The notes under the pieces were generated by a model. The model had not been told where the DNA came from and searched no databases. It saw only the letters and a program-made list of their open reading frames with translations. This document shows, in pieces, positions 25,701-32,097 of a stretch of 64,000 nt of DNA (position 1 is the stretch's first letter; every line of letters begins with the position of its first letter). This DNA is from Achatina immaculata (taxonomy: Eukaryota > Mollusca > Gastropoda > Stylommatophora > Achatinidae): the NCBI GenBank assembly GCA_009760885.1, contig CM019692.1, forward strand, positions 47,718,430 to 47,782,429, read 5' to 3'. The position numbers and the translations under genes were made by a program.

Positions 25701-27746
25701 GTGCAGTGTAATGTTTTCCCAGGGACAAGAGATTTTGTACGGGAAATTTCGGAGTTATGACTTTTGGTATGAGGTATTATGAGTTAGTCTGTGTCTGAGC
25801 TCTCAGGGAAGAATAAGATCTGATGTCTCGAGGCGACCGATTGTGTAGTAACTATGATTTCACAAGAATCAGAATAGATGCCCCATATTTTCGCCTGTTT
25901 TCTTGACAACTACTGGCCATTTGTATTCGCAACCAGTGTGTTCAAACCACTTGTTCTTTCGCCTGCAATTTTAGTTACATGGAGCAAGTATTATCATCAC
26001 CTGTCATCCGGGTTTCATCATCATCATCATGTTCCATTATTAAACTCGTTTTCGAAGTTGTTAAGATATGTTGGTTTTCAAGTGTAGCTGTACTGTGGCT
26101 AGTCTGAACGTGGTGTTTTACTGACGTGAGTATATCGACCAGGAGATTGTTGTTGTCTGTCAAGATGCGAGATGTTAGTCTCATCAACATTTGTTCATCT
26201 AATCAACTGCCTGTCTCATCTGGACACATTGCACATAAGAGAGCGGGGAGGGTTTCTAAACGTATAAGGTAATGGTAAAATCCATGCCAATGAAGACACA
26301 GTGTTAGCCCCGTATTTCCAAGACATGAAAGTGTGATGTGGTCAGGTACCCATTTTTAGAGGCTGCCTGGAGCCTGGAGCCTTTTCTGGTGTGGGTGGTA
26401 TCAGGAAAAAAACCCAATTCCTGGAACTTGAACCCGGTACCACCGGATTAGTAGACGAGCACGTAACCACTCAGCCAACTACGCCGCCTTTTAAACTTAC
26501 GGTCCTCAGCAATTTTCTTGGGAAAAGAAACAAATTTTCAGTCTCAAACAATCATTAGCAAAGACTACGAAGGCGCAATGAAATTGTTAGGCTAATCACA
26601 GTGAACCATTTGCTAGTGGAAGAAGTCAAGGAATCCACATACCTTGGAAATCCGACAACAACAGATGGAGAGAGTGGTAAAAAAATGTTCTGGAACAATA
26701 ACAAAGGCCAGATGAACTTGGGGTGCAGCCATCCATATTTGGAGATCCAAAAATATAAGCAAGGCAGAATATTCAGAAGCAACGTTTTAATTGTCTTAAT
26801 TTAAGGGAGCGAATACTGGAAACTGGCACAGACGACACAAGAAAAAAAAGGGGTGTTCTTGCCAAATTCTATAAGTAACGACCTATTGTTAAGAGAGACA
26901 GACATGACACTACAGTCGACAGTGACTGACAGAAGAAGGTGGCAATTAACCAGCCACATTATGAGAATGACAGAAAACTCCTTACCATGAACAGCTCCGA
27001 GGTGGACTCCACAGGGTAAAAGAAGCGCGGGACGATCCAAAGAGACATGGAGACGTACAGCAAAGAGAATGCTGGTAAACAAAGGGCTGACATGGGAGAT
27101 AACCAAGAAAACAGCAAAGGACCGACAAGAGTGGAAATTTTCTACCAGCAGCCCCGTGTGTCTTGGGCACTGAAGGTCGAGGTCGAAGAAGAAGAAGAAG
27201 AAGGAGAAAAAGAAGAAGAAGAAGAAGAAGAAGAAGAAGAAGAAGAAGAAGAAGAACAACAACAACAACAACAAGAACAACAACAAGAAGAATGTGCATT
27301 GCTAAGTTTCAAGTCTTCTCTCTATTGCTTTCATAAAGCTGAGTTTACCTGATGAAGGTCTTTATGAAAAAGTATGATGAATGCAAGAGGGAATTCTTTT
27401 TCTTCTTCAGTGACTGGTGTATAACGGTTGAACCCAAACTTCTGGAGAAACCACAAACATTCATTGCTTTCAGTGGCTATCTGGGCGGCGGTTACTCGAG
27501 GCAGATACTTGGGGAAAAGACTGTTCCTCGTGGACTTGGCAAACAAGGCCGGGCAATGCACGTGGTTTAGGTCCGGGAATCCCACCCAGTTATTCGTGTA
27601 AGCCTTCAGACCCTCGGGAGAATCAACTGGTACATAGAAGAGGGCGGCCTGACGCTGGGGGTCTCCTGATGGCACGTATGTCTGGTACAGAAAGATCAAG
27701 ACAAGACACGCCATGCACAGAACAGCCAGTCTTCGGAATCTGCGAG
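8450..27746 (-). CDS. GCNT-like: Beta-1,6-N-acetylglucosaminyltransferase (core-2/I-branching enzyme), six exons, 5' end missing
   Basis: Joined minus-strand exons 27746-27349, 22499-22234, 20995-20865, 17849-17616, 15831-15727 and 8619-8450 give one open frame of 433 residues ending in TGA. Every junction has AG/GT borders and matching phase. Enzymes of this family (glycosyltransferase 14) transfer GlcNAc in beta-1,6 linkage from UDP-GlcNAc to form branches on mucin-type O-glycans or poly-lactosamine in the Golgi. Seen here: a basic stretch (RRFRR), a membrane anchor at residues 6-20, a stem, then the Branch domain from about residue 105 to the end. The motif SPDE (residues 320-323) contains the Glu that is the catalytic base in mouse GCNT1 (Glu320). 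Eight Cys outside the anchor match the disulfide-rich family pattern, and NGS, NET and NLT sequons are present. Length fits the family (about 430 residues). The start codon must lie in an upstream exon: the frame stays open to the acceptor and the first Met is inside the membrane anchor. The exact acceptor specificity cannot be told. Confidence 0.93.
8725..9003 (+). mobile_element. tRNA-derived SINE, type 2, copy 1
   Basis: A tRNA-like head ('TAGTTGAATGGTTAGGCGC' region and B box GGGTTCGGTCCC), then a shared body with 'AATCTGGGAAGG', 'CTGACCACATCA' and 'CTTTCATGT..CGAAGGTC', and a TTTACC/TTATC-rich 3' end. Further copies are at 16481-16775 (+), 18455-18737 (-) and 26267-26491 (-). It lies in the last GCNT intron. 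Confidence 0.88.
9366..9697. repeat. 45-bp minisatellite, about 7 copies
   Basis: Unit: 'TTCATGAAAGTTCATG' + 'AAAATCTGTGACGCGG' + 'TGTGGTGAACTTC'. Because 45 is a multiple of three, the minus strand reads through as a 15-residue repeat (MNFHEEVHHTASQIF). There is no sign that this is a real protein. It is intronic to the GCNT gene. Confidence 0.92.
9765..9885 (+). mobile_element. Short LINE 3' end (family C-like)
   Basis: The string 'GTCCTTGTTGATGGCCTGTG' followed by 'AAAGAATGCGAGGAAGGGG' matches the very 3' end of LINE C at 1220-1265 (..CTTGTTGATGGCCTATGCCC). Only about 120 bp is present. Confidence 0.6.
9965..12990 (-). mobile_element. Near full-length endonuclease-reverse transcriptase LINE, family F, inactive
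   Basis: Minus strand, in sense with the GCNT gene. Order 5' to 3': a non-coding leader; an EEP endonuclease ('MSTPKSPNHVIKFGFC' near 12871, 'IIQCYAPTKDADDEVKDDF', 'GVFNAKVGK', 'TWISPDDRTRNQIDH', 'DADVNSDHN'); a linker; reverse transcriptase ('AAGEDEITPEMLKAI', 'WKKGIIVKIPKR', 'GVKQGCILSPLLF', catalytic 'FADD' at about 10725-10750); and the post-RT region ('FAYLGSHIDQDGDTG', 'LIYACESW', 'CLRKILGIEWNEF'). Frameshifts near 12550, 12430, 11600, 11110 and 10700 inactivate it. The 3' end is followed by an (ATATAAG)-type repeat at 9965-9990. Family: RTE-like by organisation, not resolved further. Confidence 0.9.
13008..15300 (-). mobile_element. LINE, family A, 5'-truncated in the endonuclease domain
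   Basis: It starts in the endonuclease C-terminus ('SPDGKIKNQIDYILVQRRW', 'GADCDTDHKLLIADMKIK'). The RT domain follows ('GVRQGCILSPYLFNLYTENI', catalytic 'IKYADDTVLL' near 13760), then the post-RT region ('FVYFGSLLTNNGDTMREIKK', 'ATYACEIWTLNKTAE', 'GRPRRRWLQNIVDNL'). The stretch 14009-13350 is open for 217 codons; frameshifts lie near 14010, 14230-14500 and 13355. The 3' end is followed by (TGAA)n at about 12995-13015. It lies immediately 5' of LINE F in the same orientation. Other copies: 18752-19475, 24040-25391 and 44115-45350. Confidence 0.9.
15727..15831 (-). CDS. GCNT-like: GCNT exon 5
   Basis: Acceptor TTTTCCTTAG, donor CTGCAG/GTTGGT, phase 1 in and out, 105 nt. It encodes 'VPDQKRFVTSFTAWENETPC' followed by 'ASMFIRWICIFSTA', matching the family segment with two conserved Cys (TPC.., ICIF). 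The junction to exon 6 restores the usual 'IFSTADLPLL'. The intron downstream is 7.1 kb and contains LINEs A and F. Confidence 0.92.
16481..16775 (+). mobile_element. tRNA-derived SINE, type 2, copy 2
   Basis: Head with 'TTAGCTGAGTGGTCAGGCGC' and B box GGGTTCAAGTCCC. The body matches copy 1 ('AATCTGGGAAGGC', 'CTGACCACATCAGACTTTCA'), with a TTATC/TTTACC end. It is antisense to the GCNT transcript. Confidence 0.9.
17062..17107. repeat. Short tandem repeat of a TATAAGACGCA motif, 3 copies
   Basis: 'CATATAAGACGCACCGG' occurs three times with one change. It is intronic, and its function is unknown. Confidence 0.75.
17616..17849 (-). CDS. GCNT-like: GCNT exon 4 (catalytic exon)
   Basis: Acceptor AACATTTGCAG, donor AG/GTACGT, phase 1 in and out, 234 nt. 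It encodes 'KNIIVEAVGRKSPPPHGFKI', 'VKGSAYGSFSRAFVEFIL' and 'LIEWSKDVESPDEYVF', ending at 'VPGGYRG'. SPDE carries the expected catalytic base. The acceptor and first exon bases are copied about nine times in the adjacent 34-bp minisatellite upstream in the transcript. Confidence 0.94.
17838..18152. repeat. 34-bp minisatellite built from the exon 4 splice acceptor
   Basis: On the minus strand each unit is 'CATCTTTATAGTTGTCAACA' + 'TCTGCAGGTAAAAA'. Compare the real exon border at 17850: 'GTCAACATTTGCAG/GTAAAAACATC'. So each of about nine units holds a copy of the 3' splice site and the first exon bases, and the AG/GTAAAA string also resembles a 5' splice site. Some units have ATGCAG/TAAAA-type changes (CATGCAG at 17988, 18090 and 18122). 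Confidence 0.92.
18455..18737 (-). mobile_element. tRNA-derived SINE, type 2, copy 3
   Basis: On the minus strand it has the tRNA-like head ('GATTGACTGATTGG' region) and the shared body ('GGCCGCATT', 'AAGGCATATTGGGG' on plus). It ends 14 bp from the 5' truncation point of the LINE A copy at 18752. Confidence 0.82.
18752..19475 (+). mobile_element. LINE family A, 5'-truncated 3' part
   Basis: An open stretch of 193 codons (18762-19343) reads 'NLYLNTKKTKMITTN', 'FGYLGSLLTNNGDTMRKMKR', 'TTYACETWALNKTAE', 'RGRPRRR', then a stop, then 'LQNIVDTLEMNASAAGHLAY' to the 3' end near 19475. It is one of the best preserved LINE A tails and lacks the catalytic core. It is antisense to the GCNT gene. Confidence 0.9.
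19675..19945 (-). mobile_element. LINE family H, 3' end with (CT)n tail
   Basis: The minus strand carries 'GTGCCCGGCAAAAGAGAAAA', 'CAGGTGGACATCACGGAAGA' and 'TCGTTCTGGAAAGGG', which match the LINE copy at 45430-45895. Its tail on the minus strand is (CT)n (plus strand GA run 19675-19700), while the 45-kb copy ends in (AT)n. Confidence 0.78.
19946..20864. other. Intron sequence with degenerate GTAG-type repeats
   Basis: Part of the 3.0-kb GCNT intron between exons 3 and 4. Decayed runs of GTAGGTA / GGCAG tetra- and pentamers lie at about 20265-20410 and 20715-20835. No other element is recognised. Confidence 0.6.
20865..20995 (-). CDS. GCNT-like: GCNT exon 3
   Basis: Acceptor TTTCTATAG, donor ACTG/GTATTG, phase 2 in and 1 out, 131 nt. 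It completes the Arg codon split from exon 2 and encodes 'TNLEMVKILKIYNGSNDFLG' and 'RRYKTKHRLIFDKNT'. 'TNLE.V.ILKIYNG.ND' is a family hallmark. The NGS is a potential N-glycosylation site. Confidence 0.94.
21392..21562 (-). mobile_element. tRNA-derived SINE, type 3, copy 1
   Basis: Minus strand: 'GTGTCTGAGTGGCGAAGTGG' (A-box region), then 'GGGTTCGAATCC' (B box), then a body with 'GCAGAAATGGGTACCCGACT' and 'CCAGGCGTGATGCTAACCAC'. The body is related to the copies at 34638-34802 and 51268-51418. It is intronic, in sense with the GCNT gene. Confidence 0.85.
21612..21905 (+). repeat. Dispersed repeat X, copy 2
   Basis: Shares 'AGACGCTGTCAGATCTGGCA', 'CTTGTCCCACCTAGCCTGG', 'GGTGGTGGAGTCTGATAAAG' and 'GCTGTGCTTCAACATCTTCA' with the other copies. 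It is followed directly by an (AAG)n/(GTACAAGAA)n tract. It lies antisense in the GCNT intron between exons 2 and 3. Confidence 0.88.
21906..22218. repeat. Compound (AAG)n / AAGTACAAG microsatellite
   Basis: About 310 bp of AAG with regularly spaced GTAC and GCAG interruptions, ending in (AAC AAG)n. In the GCNT transcript it is a pyrimidine tract (CTT with CTTGTA) that begins about 15 nt after the exon 2 donor. Confidence 0.95.
22234..22499 (-). CDS. GCNT-like: GCNT exon 2
   Basis: Acceptor GCCTCCAG, donor CTGAG/GTAAAA, phase 0 in and 2 out, 266 nt. It encodes 'VIFLLRAIYRAHNVYCLSVD', 'VKCFPNVFVAGKLESIVYAG' and 'WKYLHNLPGQQFPL'. The LLRAIYR, VYC.S.D and CFPNVF..KLESVVYA-type blocks place it in the N-terminal half of the Branch domain, with three conserved Cys. 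A nearer AG at 22484-22483 was rejected because it would delete the conserved 'LLR'. Confidence 0.94.
22841..23781. mobile_element. Non-autonomous pogo/Tigger-type DNA transposon (MITE-like)
   Basis: Left end 'CAGGCAGTCCCCAAGTTACG'. The right end, reverse-complemented, is 'CAGGCAGTCTCCGAGTTATG'. They form an inverted repeat with about 19 of 24 matches, flanked on both sides by TA, the target of Tc1/mariner/pogo elements. CAG..CC ends are typical of pogo/Tigger. The 941-bp interior has no transposase and holds a 42-bp minisatellite (23050-23535). Confidence 0.85.
23050..23535. repeat. 42-bp minisatellite inside the pogo-like element
   Basis: Unit: 'CATTTTATTATCTGTCCGTT' + 'GTCTTTTTACCTTTTTCCCG' + 'AC', about 11-12 copies with scattered changes. 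It gives long spurious frames on the plus strand (14-residue repeat) because 42 is a multiple of three. Confidence 0.93.
24040..25391 (-). mobile_element. LINE family A copy, interrupted by a 600-bp insertion
   Basis: 24040-24669 reads on the minus strand as 'ADICINEEKLEEVESFEYLG', 'PTYAYETWTLNKRAKKHIND' and so on. The same LINE continues at 25283-25391 (the 'LYLNAKKTK' part) where it is 5'-truncated. Between them, 24670-25282 is foreign sequence with poly-T runs and 'GGTGGTACTGCAAGCCGGG', not recognised. Confidence 0.85.
24670..25282. other. Unrecognised insertion inside LINE A
   Basis: About 610 bp that separates two adjacent segments of the LINE A sequence. It has T-rich runs at both ends and a GC-richer segment at 25160-25260. 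No coding capacity, A/B boxes or inverted repeats were identified. The flanks (GTGTTTTTTTT and GCTTTTGTTAAG) do not give a clear target duplication. Confidence 0.55.
26267..26491 (-). mobile_element. tRNA-derived SINE, type 2, copy 4 (internally deleted)
   Basis: The minus strand carries the tRNA-like head ('GGCGTAGTTGGCTGAGTGGT', B box GGGTTCAAGTTCC) and body pieces seen in the other type 2 copies. The part holding 'CTGGGAAGG' is lost. Confidence 0.8.
26590..27290 (+). mobile_element. LINE family B, 3' part, with (GAA)n(CAA)n tail
   Basis: It reads 'NHLLVEEVKESTYLGNPTTT', then in other frames 'RRRWQLTSHIMRMTENSLP', 'TPQGKRSAGRSKETWRRTAK' and 'RMLVNKGLTWEITKKTAKD', then the 3' end 'CCAGCAGCCCCGTGTGTCTT' and a GAA/CAA tract (27186-27290). 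It is antisense to GCNT. Its tail ends 58 bp from the exon 1 donor. Confidence 0.85.
27349..27746 (-). CDS. GCNT-like: GCNT exon with membrane anchor and stem (first exon visible)
   Basis: Acceptor CTGTTTCCACAG, donor CATCAG/GTAAAC, phase 1 in and 0 out, 398 nt. It encodes basic 'RRFRR', the hydrophobic anchor 'LAVLCMACLVLIFLY', a stem with 'VGFPDLNHVHCPALF', 'NECLWFLQKFGFNRY' and 'TEEEKEFPLAFIILFHKDLH'. 'EEE.FPLAF' then 'HK' is the start of the Branch domain. It enters in phase 1, so at least one more coding exon with the start Met lies further up; I could not place it. Confidence 0.9.
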
Positions 27747-27756
27747 CTGTGGAAAC

Positions 27757-27925
27757 AGAGCACTGTCGTCAGTATCAGAAGATCCATTACAAAATATCTC
27801 ACTAAAAATCTTAAGCTATTCGTCAATATCAGAAGATCCATTACAAAATATCTCACTAAAAAAACCAAAGCTATTCGTCAATATCAGAAGACCCATTACA
27901 AAATATCTCACTAAAAAATCGAAAG
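27757..27925. repeat. 54-55-bp repeat, 3 copies, next to the exon acceptor
   Basis: Unit: 'TATCAGAAGATCCATTACAA' + 'AATATCTCACTAAAAA' + variable end. In the transcript it lies just upstream of the exon at 27746, where branch point and pyrimidine tract would be. Confidence 0.9.
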
Positions 27926-28124
27926 ATATAAAAGCACATCGAAAGTTAGAAACAAAAAATGGCACGTTGAAATAACTAACGAAAATAAAATAGGAAAATT
28001 CCGGAAACAGCCGGACTTATCCTCTTTAAAACAGCGGTTCCCAAAGCAGCCTGTATTGTCCGCTGGGATCGTGGGAAGATCCTAGGAGGAAGCGGGGGGG
28101 GGGGGGGGGGCGGTTGGAGAAAAA

Positions 28125-28548
28125 TGGAGGCTGTTCGTCCACTGACCAGTGCTGAAGTAACAAAAATGATTCCGAATCTAGGTGATGATGATAATATTAA
28201 TGTTGAGGATAACGTTAACCTTGCAAAAAAAAAAAAAGGTAACTATAGACGACATTGTGAAAATGTATGACGGGCTAACTGAAGGATACAAGCAGTGTCC
28301 ACTTACAGCAGAGCAAGAAATTGGGTCAGTTTCTAAAAACGAAGAGAGACTTCTAAGACAAAAACCCGCTGTTAACGAGGTAGATCACACTGGAGGAAAC
28401 TTTTTTAAAAGCCATCCAGCAGAAAACCCTCAGATCCCTAGAGGAGCCATTTCCTGGTCGCTCAGCAATTTCTGGTACATCTCCTCACTTAAAGAATACG
28501 TGTACGGTAACCTTTTCCTCAGAACACAACAACGGATGTAGAGACTGA
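28125..28548 (+). mobile_element. Tigger/pogo-like transposase, C-terminal remnant
   Basis: Plus strand, two frames: 'KKKKVTIDDIVKMYDGLTEG' and 'TAEQEIGSVSKNEERLLRQK', then 'LEETFLKAIQQKTLRSLEEP' and a stop in '..NGCRD*' at 28548. The spacing and composition resemble the tail of Tigger-type (CENP-B-like) transposases. The N-terminal DNA-binding and DDE parts are absent. The stop-codon region is the founder of the following 43-bp array. Family assignment is from memory of such tails and moderately sure. Confidence 0.6.
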
Positions 28549-29190
28549 AAACCTGCTATTGTTTGTTGTTGCTCCTGTATGTAGAGACTGAAAACCTGCT
28601 ATTGTTTGTTGTTGCTCCTGTATGTAGAGACTGAAAACCTGCTATTGTTTGTTGTTGCTCCTGTATGTAGAGAATGAAAACCTGCTATTGTTTGTTGTTG
28701 CTCCTGTATGTAGAGAATGAAAACCTGCTATTGTTTGTTGTTGCTCCTGTAGGTAGAGAATGAAAACCTGTTATTGTTTGTTGTTGCTCCTGTATATAGA
28801 AACTGAAAATCGTGTATTGTTTGTTGTTACTCTTGTATATAGAGATTGAAAACCTGCTATTGTTTGTCGTTGCTCCTGTATATAGAAACTGAAAATCGTG
28901 TATTGTTTGTTGTTACTCTTGTATATAGAGACTGAAAACCTACTATTGTTTGTTGTTGCTCCTGTATGTAGAGAATGAAAACCTGCTATTGTTTGTTGTT
29001 ACTCTTGTATATAGAGATTGAAAACCTGCTATTGTTTGTTGTTGCTCCTGTATGTAGAGAATGAAAACCTGCTATTGTTTGTTGTTGCTGCTGTATATAG
29101 AGACTGAAAACTTGATATTGCTTGTTGTTGGTCCTGTATATAGAGACTGAAAACCTGCTATTGCCTGTTGTTGCTCTTGTCTGACAGCTG
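28536..29190. repeat. 43-bp minisatellite, about 15 copies
   Basis: Unit: 'TGTAGAGACTGAAAACCTGC' + 'TATTGTTTGTTGTTGCTCCT' + 'GTA'. It begins inside the last codons (TGTAGAGACTGA) of the Tigger-like frame. Variant units (GAAAATCGTGTATTG, TACTCTTGTA) alternate in the middle. Confidence 0.93.
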
Positions 29191-29261
29191 ATACAGGTTC
29201 TATGGTGATGCTCATGTGCTACCTAGTTACCCTGAACACATTTTTTTCTTTCAGTGTATTA

Positions 29262-29277
29262 ATGATATCTCTCTCTT

Positions 29278-29316
<39 letters not shown>
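29262..29316. repeat. (CT)n microsatellite, tail of LINE B
   Basis: CT run that on the minus strand follows the LINE B 3' end as (GA)n. Confidence 0.93.
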
Positions 29317-29319
<3 letters not shown>

Positions 29320-29440
29320 CCTTACGTGCCTATGGCACATGGGGCTTCTGGCTTCTGCAAGGGTTCTCCACAAATGCTTGTCCTTTGCCTTTTTTCCGCT
29401 CTTGCCTAGGTGAGCACTCTTTTGCTCAACATCCTCTTTG
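29317..29440 (-). mobile_element. LINE family B, extreme 3' end
   Basis: Contains 'GGCACATGGGGCTTCTGGC' and 'CTTGTCCTTTGCCTTTTTTC' on the plus strand, the complement of the LINE B 3' end seen at 31985, 43985 and 53780. About 125 bp only. Confidence 0.8.
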
Positions 29441-29754
29441 TTGATATGCCATATTTTTTATAGTGAAATTGTTGTGTGTGAAAAAAGGTGCAAGAAAATG
29501 ATTGCTTATCGACAGGGAGGTGCTGGTCATGCCACATAACTATAGATGACCCATAATGAAACTGAGATAACGACACTGTATCTTTCTGACAATTCAGTGT
29601 ACACACACATTGTTTCATGCACAAAATCATTTAAATATTGTATAAAACTATCTTTAGACTTTGTTTGCCAGGTGTATATGAAACATACATGAATTTCGTG
29701 TTTATACTTGGTTTTCATCCCAAAGATATCTTATTATATATGTGCAGCTATTCC

Positions 29755-29826
29755 TAAATCTGAAAAAAATCCGAAATCCGAAATACTTTCTGTCCCCAGA
29801 CATTCCGGATAACGGATACTCAACCC
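29755..29826. mobile_element. Possible Tigger-type terminal inverted repeat
   Basis: 'AATCCGAAATCCGAAATACT' and the end 'GGATACTCAACCCTA' look like a terminus of Tigger/pogo elements of the type that begin CAG..TTGAGTATCC. It could be the right end of the element whose transposase tail lies at 28125-28548. No matching left end was found. Confidence 0.45.
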
Positions 29827-30159
29827 TATGAACATTTTTTTTTTTTTGCGAAAAATAACAAACCTTGTCTGTATTTCATGATCACGAATGAACCTTGGCA
29901 CCAACTGGGAAGCATTTTATACGGTGCGATGTTCAAATAGCTAGTTCTTACTCTTTGCTGCTGCAAACCGCTGTGCTGAACATGTGAAAGCTGTGTGGCT
30001 TGGATGTAAGAAATTCGTGAATTCAGCGCTGCTGGTCATTTTGAGATGGATTTTCTGTTGGAGACAAAAGGTGCTACTTCCGTTCATCACTAGAGATGCT
30101 ACAGAACAGAGACCTACGTTAGTAGTAACTTTTGGTGCTTCACAGTTTGTAAGCAGCGG

Positions 30160-30680
30160 CTTGAGCCTTCTTCTTCTTCTTCTTCGTCTTCTTCTTCTTT
30201 CTTCTTTCTTTTCTTTCTTTCTAGTCTTCTCTCACCAGTTGATAACATCAATTTCCTGTATATCCTCTTCTGTATTCTCCCTCCATTCCTGTCATAGTTT
30301 ACCTCTCTGTTTTGTTTCCTTTATCTCTTTTACAAACATAATTTTCCTTTGTCCGTTCTCTTCAATTCATTCTGCATGACTCATCAAGTTAAATCTGTTC
30401 ACTTTTCAAAACGCGTATAATCCGTTGTGATTTAACTAAACTGTTAAGTTCATCGTTCTTTCTAACTGTTAATTCCCCACTGTTAGCATCCTTTATGAGC
30501 CCAGAGTTTCTTATTAGGATCTTGTTCTTTAATGACATGCAATTGTTGTTTATCTTTCTTTGTTGTACTCCACGTTTCTGACCCATACATGACGGCTGGT
30601 CTTACTATAGTTGTGTAGACTGTACCTTGGTGTTTTGGGACAGGGTTTTGGATTTTAACAGTTTCTAGCAGCATCAGACA
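30160..30680 (-). mobile_element. LINE family D, 3' part
   Basis: Minus strand: 'VYTTIVRPAVMYGSETWSTT', then pieces of the D tail matching 40085-40330 ('TATACAGGAAATTGATGTTA' region), ending in a mixed GAA/GAAA tract at 30168-30225. Confidence 0.75.
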
Positions 30681-30779
30681 AAGAGAATAAAAAATAAAAG
30701 AGTAACCTTGATTGGAACTACAAAGTTCGGTAGGATGAGCAACAGCTTAGTGAAGAAAAGACAACTATTTCTCAGTTAG

Positions 30780-31480
30780 GCATACAAGGTGGCAGAGTCG
30801 ATAGCGCTCTGTTGCTTGAAAACTGTCTCCCTAGTTTGTTAGGAAGGACCCTCATCATGCCCTCAGGAAATATCCGTAGGTGCTTCGATCTCTTCTTCAG
30901 TATCTCCTTCACTTTACAGAAAACCGATGACACCTTTTCTTTGTCCGTCTGAAGCTCTTGATGAATCGTTCATTTTTCGCCACCGAAGGTATCACCCCTC
31001 AACTTCTTCATTCATGACAGCAACGCTAGTTCAAAGTTGTCAGTGAAGACTTCTGTTCCACCAGCTTCTCTTATGGAATTGATGATGTTCTGCTCTACCC
31101 ACTGCCCGCCCATCTTCCACGGTAGTCGAGTTGCCGGCTGAACTGCTCTTTCATTTCCAATTGGTTCCTGCGTGGTTTGGTACAAAAATGAAGGTCAGTA
31201 GCCGGATCTGTGGCGTCAGTAAGGATTCCCGCCACTATTGCCTTAAGGAGCCAGCTCGAATTTTGTTTATCATGTTCATCAAAGCCCTAAAGATGCATGG
31301 TTGTGTGTAAACACAGCGGAGAGCTTCTGCCACAGCCACGGCTTCTATTCTGAGACTGCTTATTGTTTCATTTAAAGCGGTGCTGTATTCTGTGACTGCT
31401 CCGCCGCCTGAGTTCGACTGTGATGTCCCAGGCATACATCTTGTCACGGCCTGCTGATCCGTGCACAGTGAAATGACAAA
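30780..31480 (-). mobile_element. RNase H domain remnant of a LINE (family G)
   Basis: Minus strand reads 'SLCTDQQAVTRCMPGTSQ', 'NETISSLRIEAVAVAEALRC' and 'MNMINKIRAGSLRQ', then in other frames 'FVPNHAGTNW', 'ELAGNSTTVEDGRAVGRAE' and so on. This is the RNase H fold with the following region, as in LINEs of the I/Nimb type. Frameshifts and stops are common. Confidence 0.7.
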
Positions 31481-31539
31481 GCACTGTGTCATATAGTTAT
31501 CCTCGAAAAGTAGCAGCCACGAAACTGTTGAAAATAGAG

Positions 31540-31605
31540 AATGAGCATGACTCGAACCCCGGACTCTGATAGGTAAAGTTACCACCTAACCACGATAGGA
31601 CAGCG
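31540..31605 (-). mobile_element. tRNA-like SINE head (short)
   Basis: Minus strand: 'CTATCGTGGTTAGGTGGTAA' and 'GGGGTTCGAGTCATGC', in A-box and B-box positions. No body could be matched to the other SINE types. Confidence 0.5.
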
Positions 31606-31984
31606 CACTATCAACAAAGGATGTCTTGTCGATAGCGCCTTGTCCTCTCGCTTGCTTCAAAAATCACCAATGCTGATCATCACGGAACATGATGATGATG
31701 ATGTAAGTAGACGCATTTTATCTTGAATTTTATGGATATCGGGTCGACACAGTGCACTCTGTGATAAATTTTTTACAGAAAGAAACCACGCTTGGCAATA
31801 ATGTTAAGAAAAAACCCAACAAATAAACGATGGAGTGTAGCGAAGTCACGTCACAGATCATTGCGCCTTAGAAAATCAATAGAACAAAGCTCTGAAGATA
31901 TTGTATCACAAGAAATTATCAAGCAATCGTCGCAACGACTCGGGACATTCCGCCGTTCAGAAGTAGTGCTGTTAAACATGTGAT

Positions 31985-32080
31985 CTTTGGCACGTGCAAG
32001 AGCAGAAAAAAAGGCGAAGGACAGGCATTTGTGGAAAACCCTTGCGGAAGCCCCATGTGCCCTGGGCACTTAAGGTTCAG
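31985..32080 (+). mobile_element. LINE family B, extreme 3' end, followed by (AT)n
   Basis: 'GGCGAAGGACAGGCATTTGT' and 'GCGGAAGCCCCATGTGCCCT', then an AT run from 32080. The same 3' end carries (GA)n tails at 29.3, 43.9 and 53.7 kb. Confidence 0.82.
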
Positions 32081-32097
32081 ATATATATATATATATA

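Larger units (their letters stand above)
22500..27348 (-). other. GCNT intron between exons 1 and 2
   Basis: 4.85 kb, GTAAAC donor and CCTCCAG acceptor on the minus strand. It contains a pogo-like element, LINE A and LINE B pieces and a SINE, listed separately. 25392-26266 shows nothing recognisable apart from a short CAT run near 26009-26027. Confidence 0.85.

Noticed and set aside
26801..27352. Leu/Phe-rich membrane protein on the minus strand
   Set aside because: The hydrophobic run is the LINE B microsatellite tail; the rest is antisense LINE.
28536..29190. CRISPR-like array (regular repeats)
   Set aside because: There are no spacers; units are contiguous 43-bp repeats in animal DNA.
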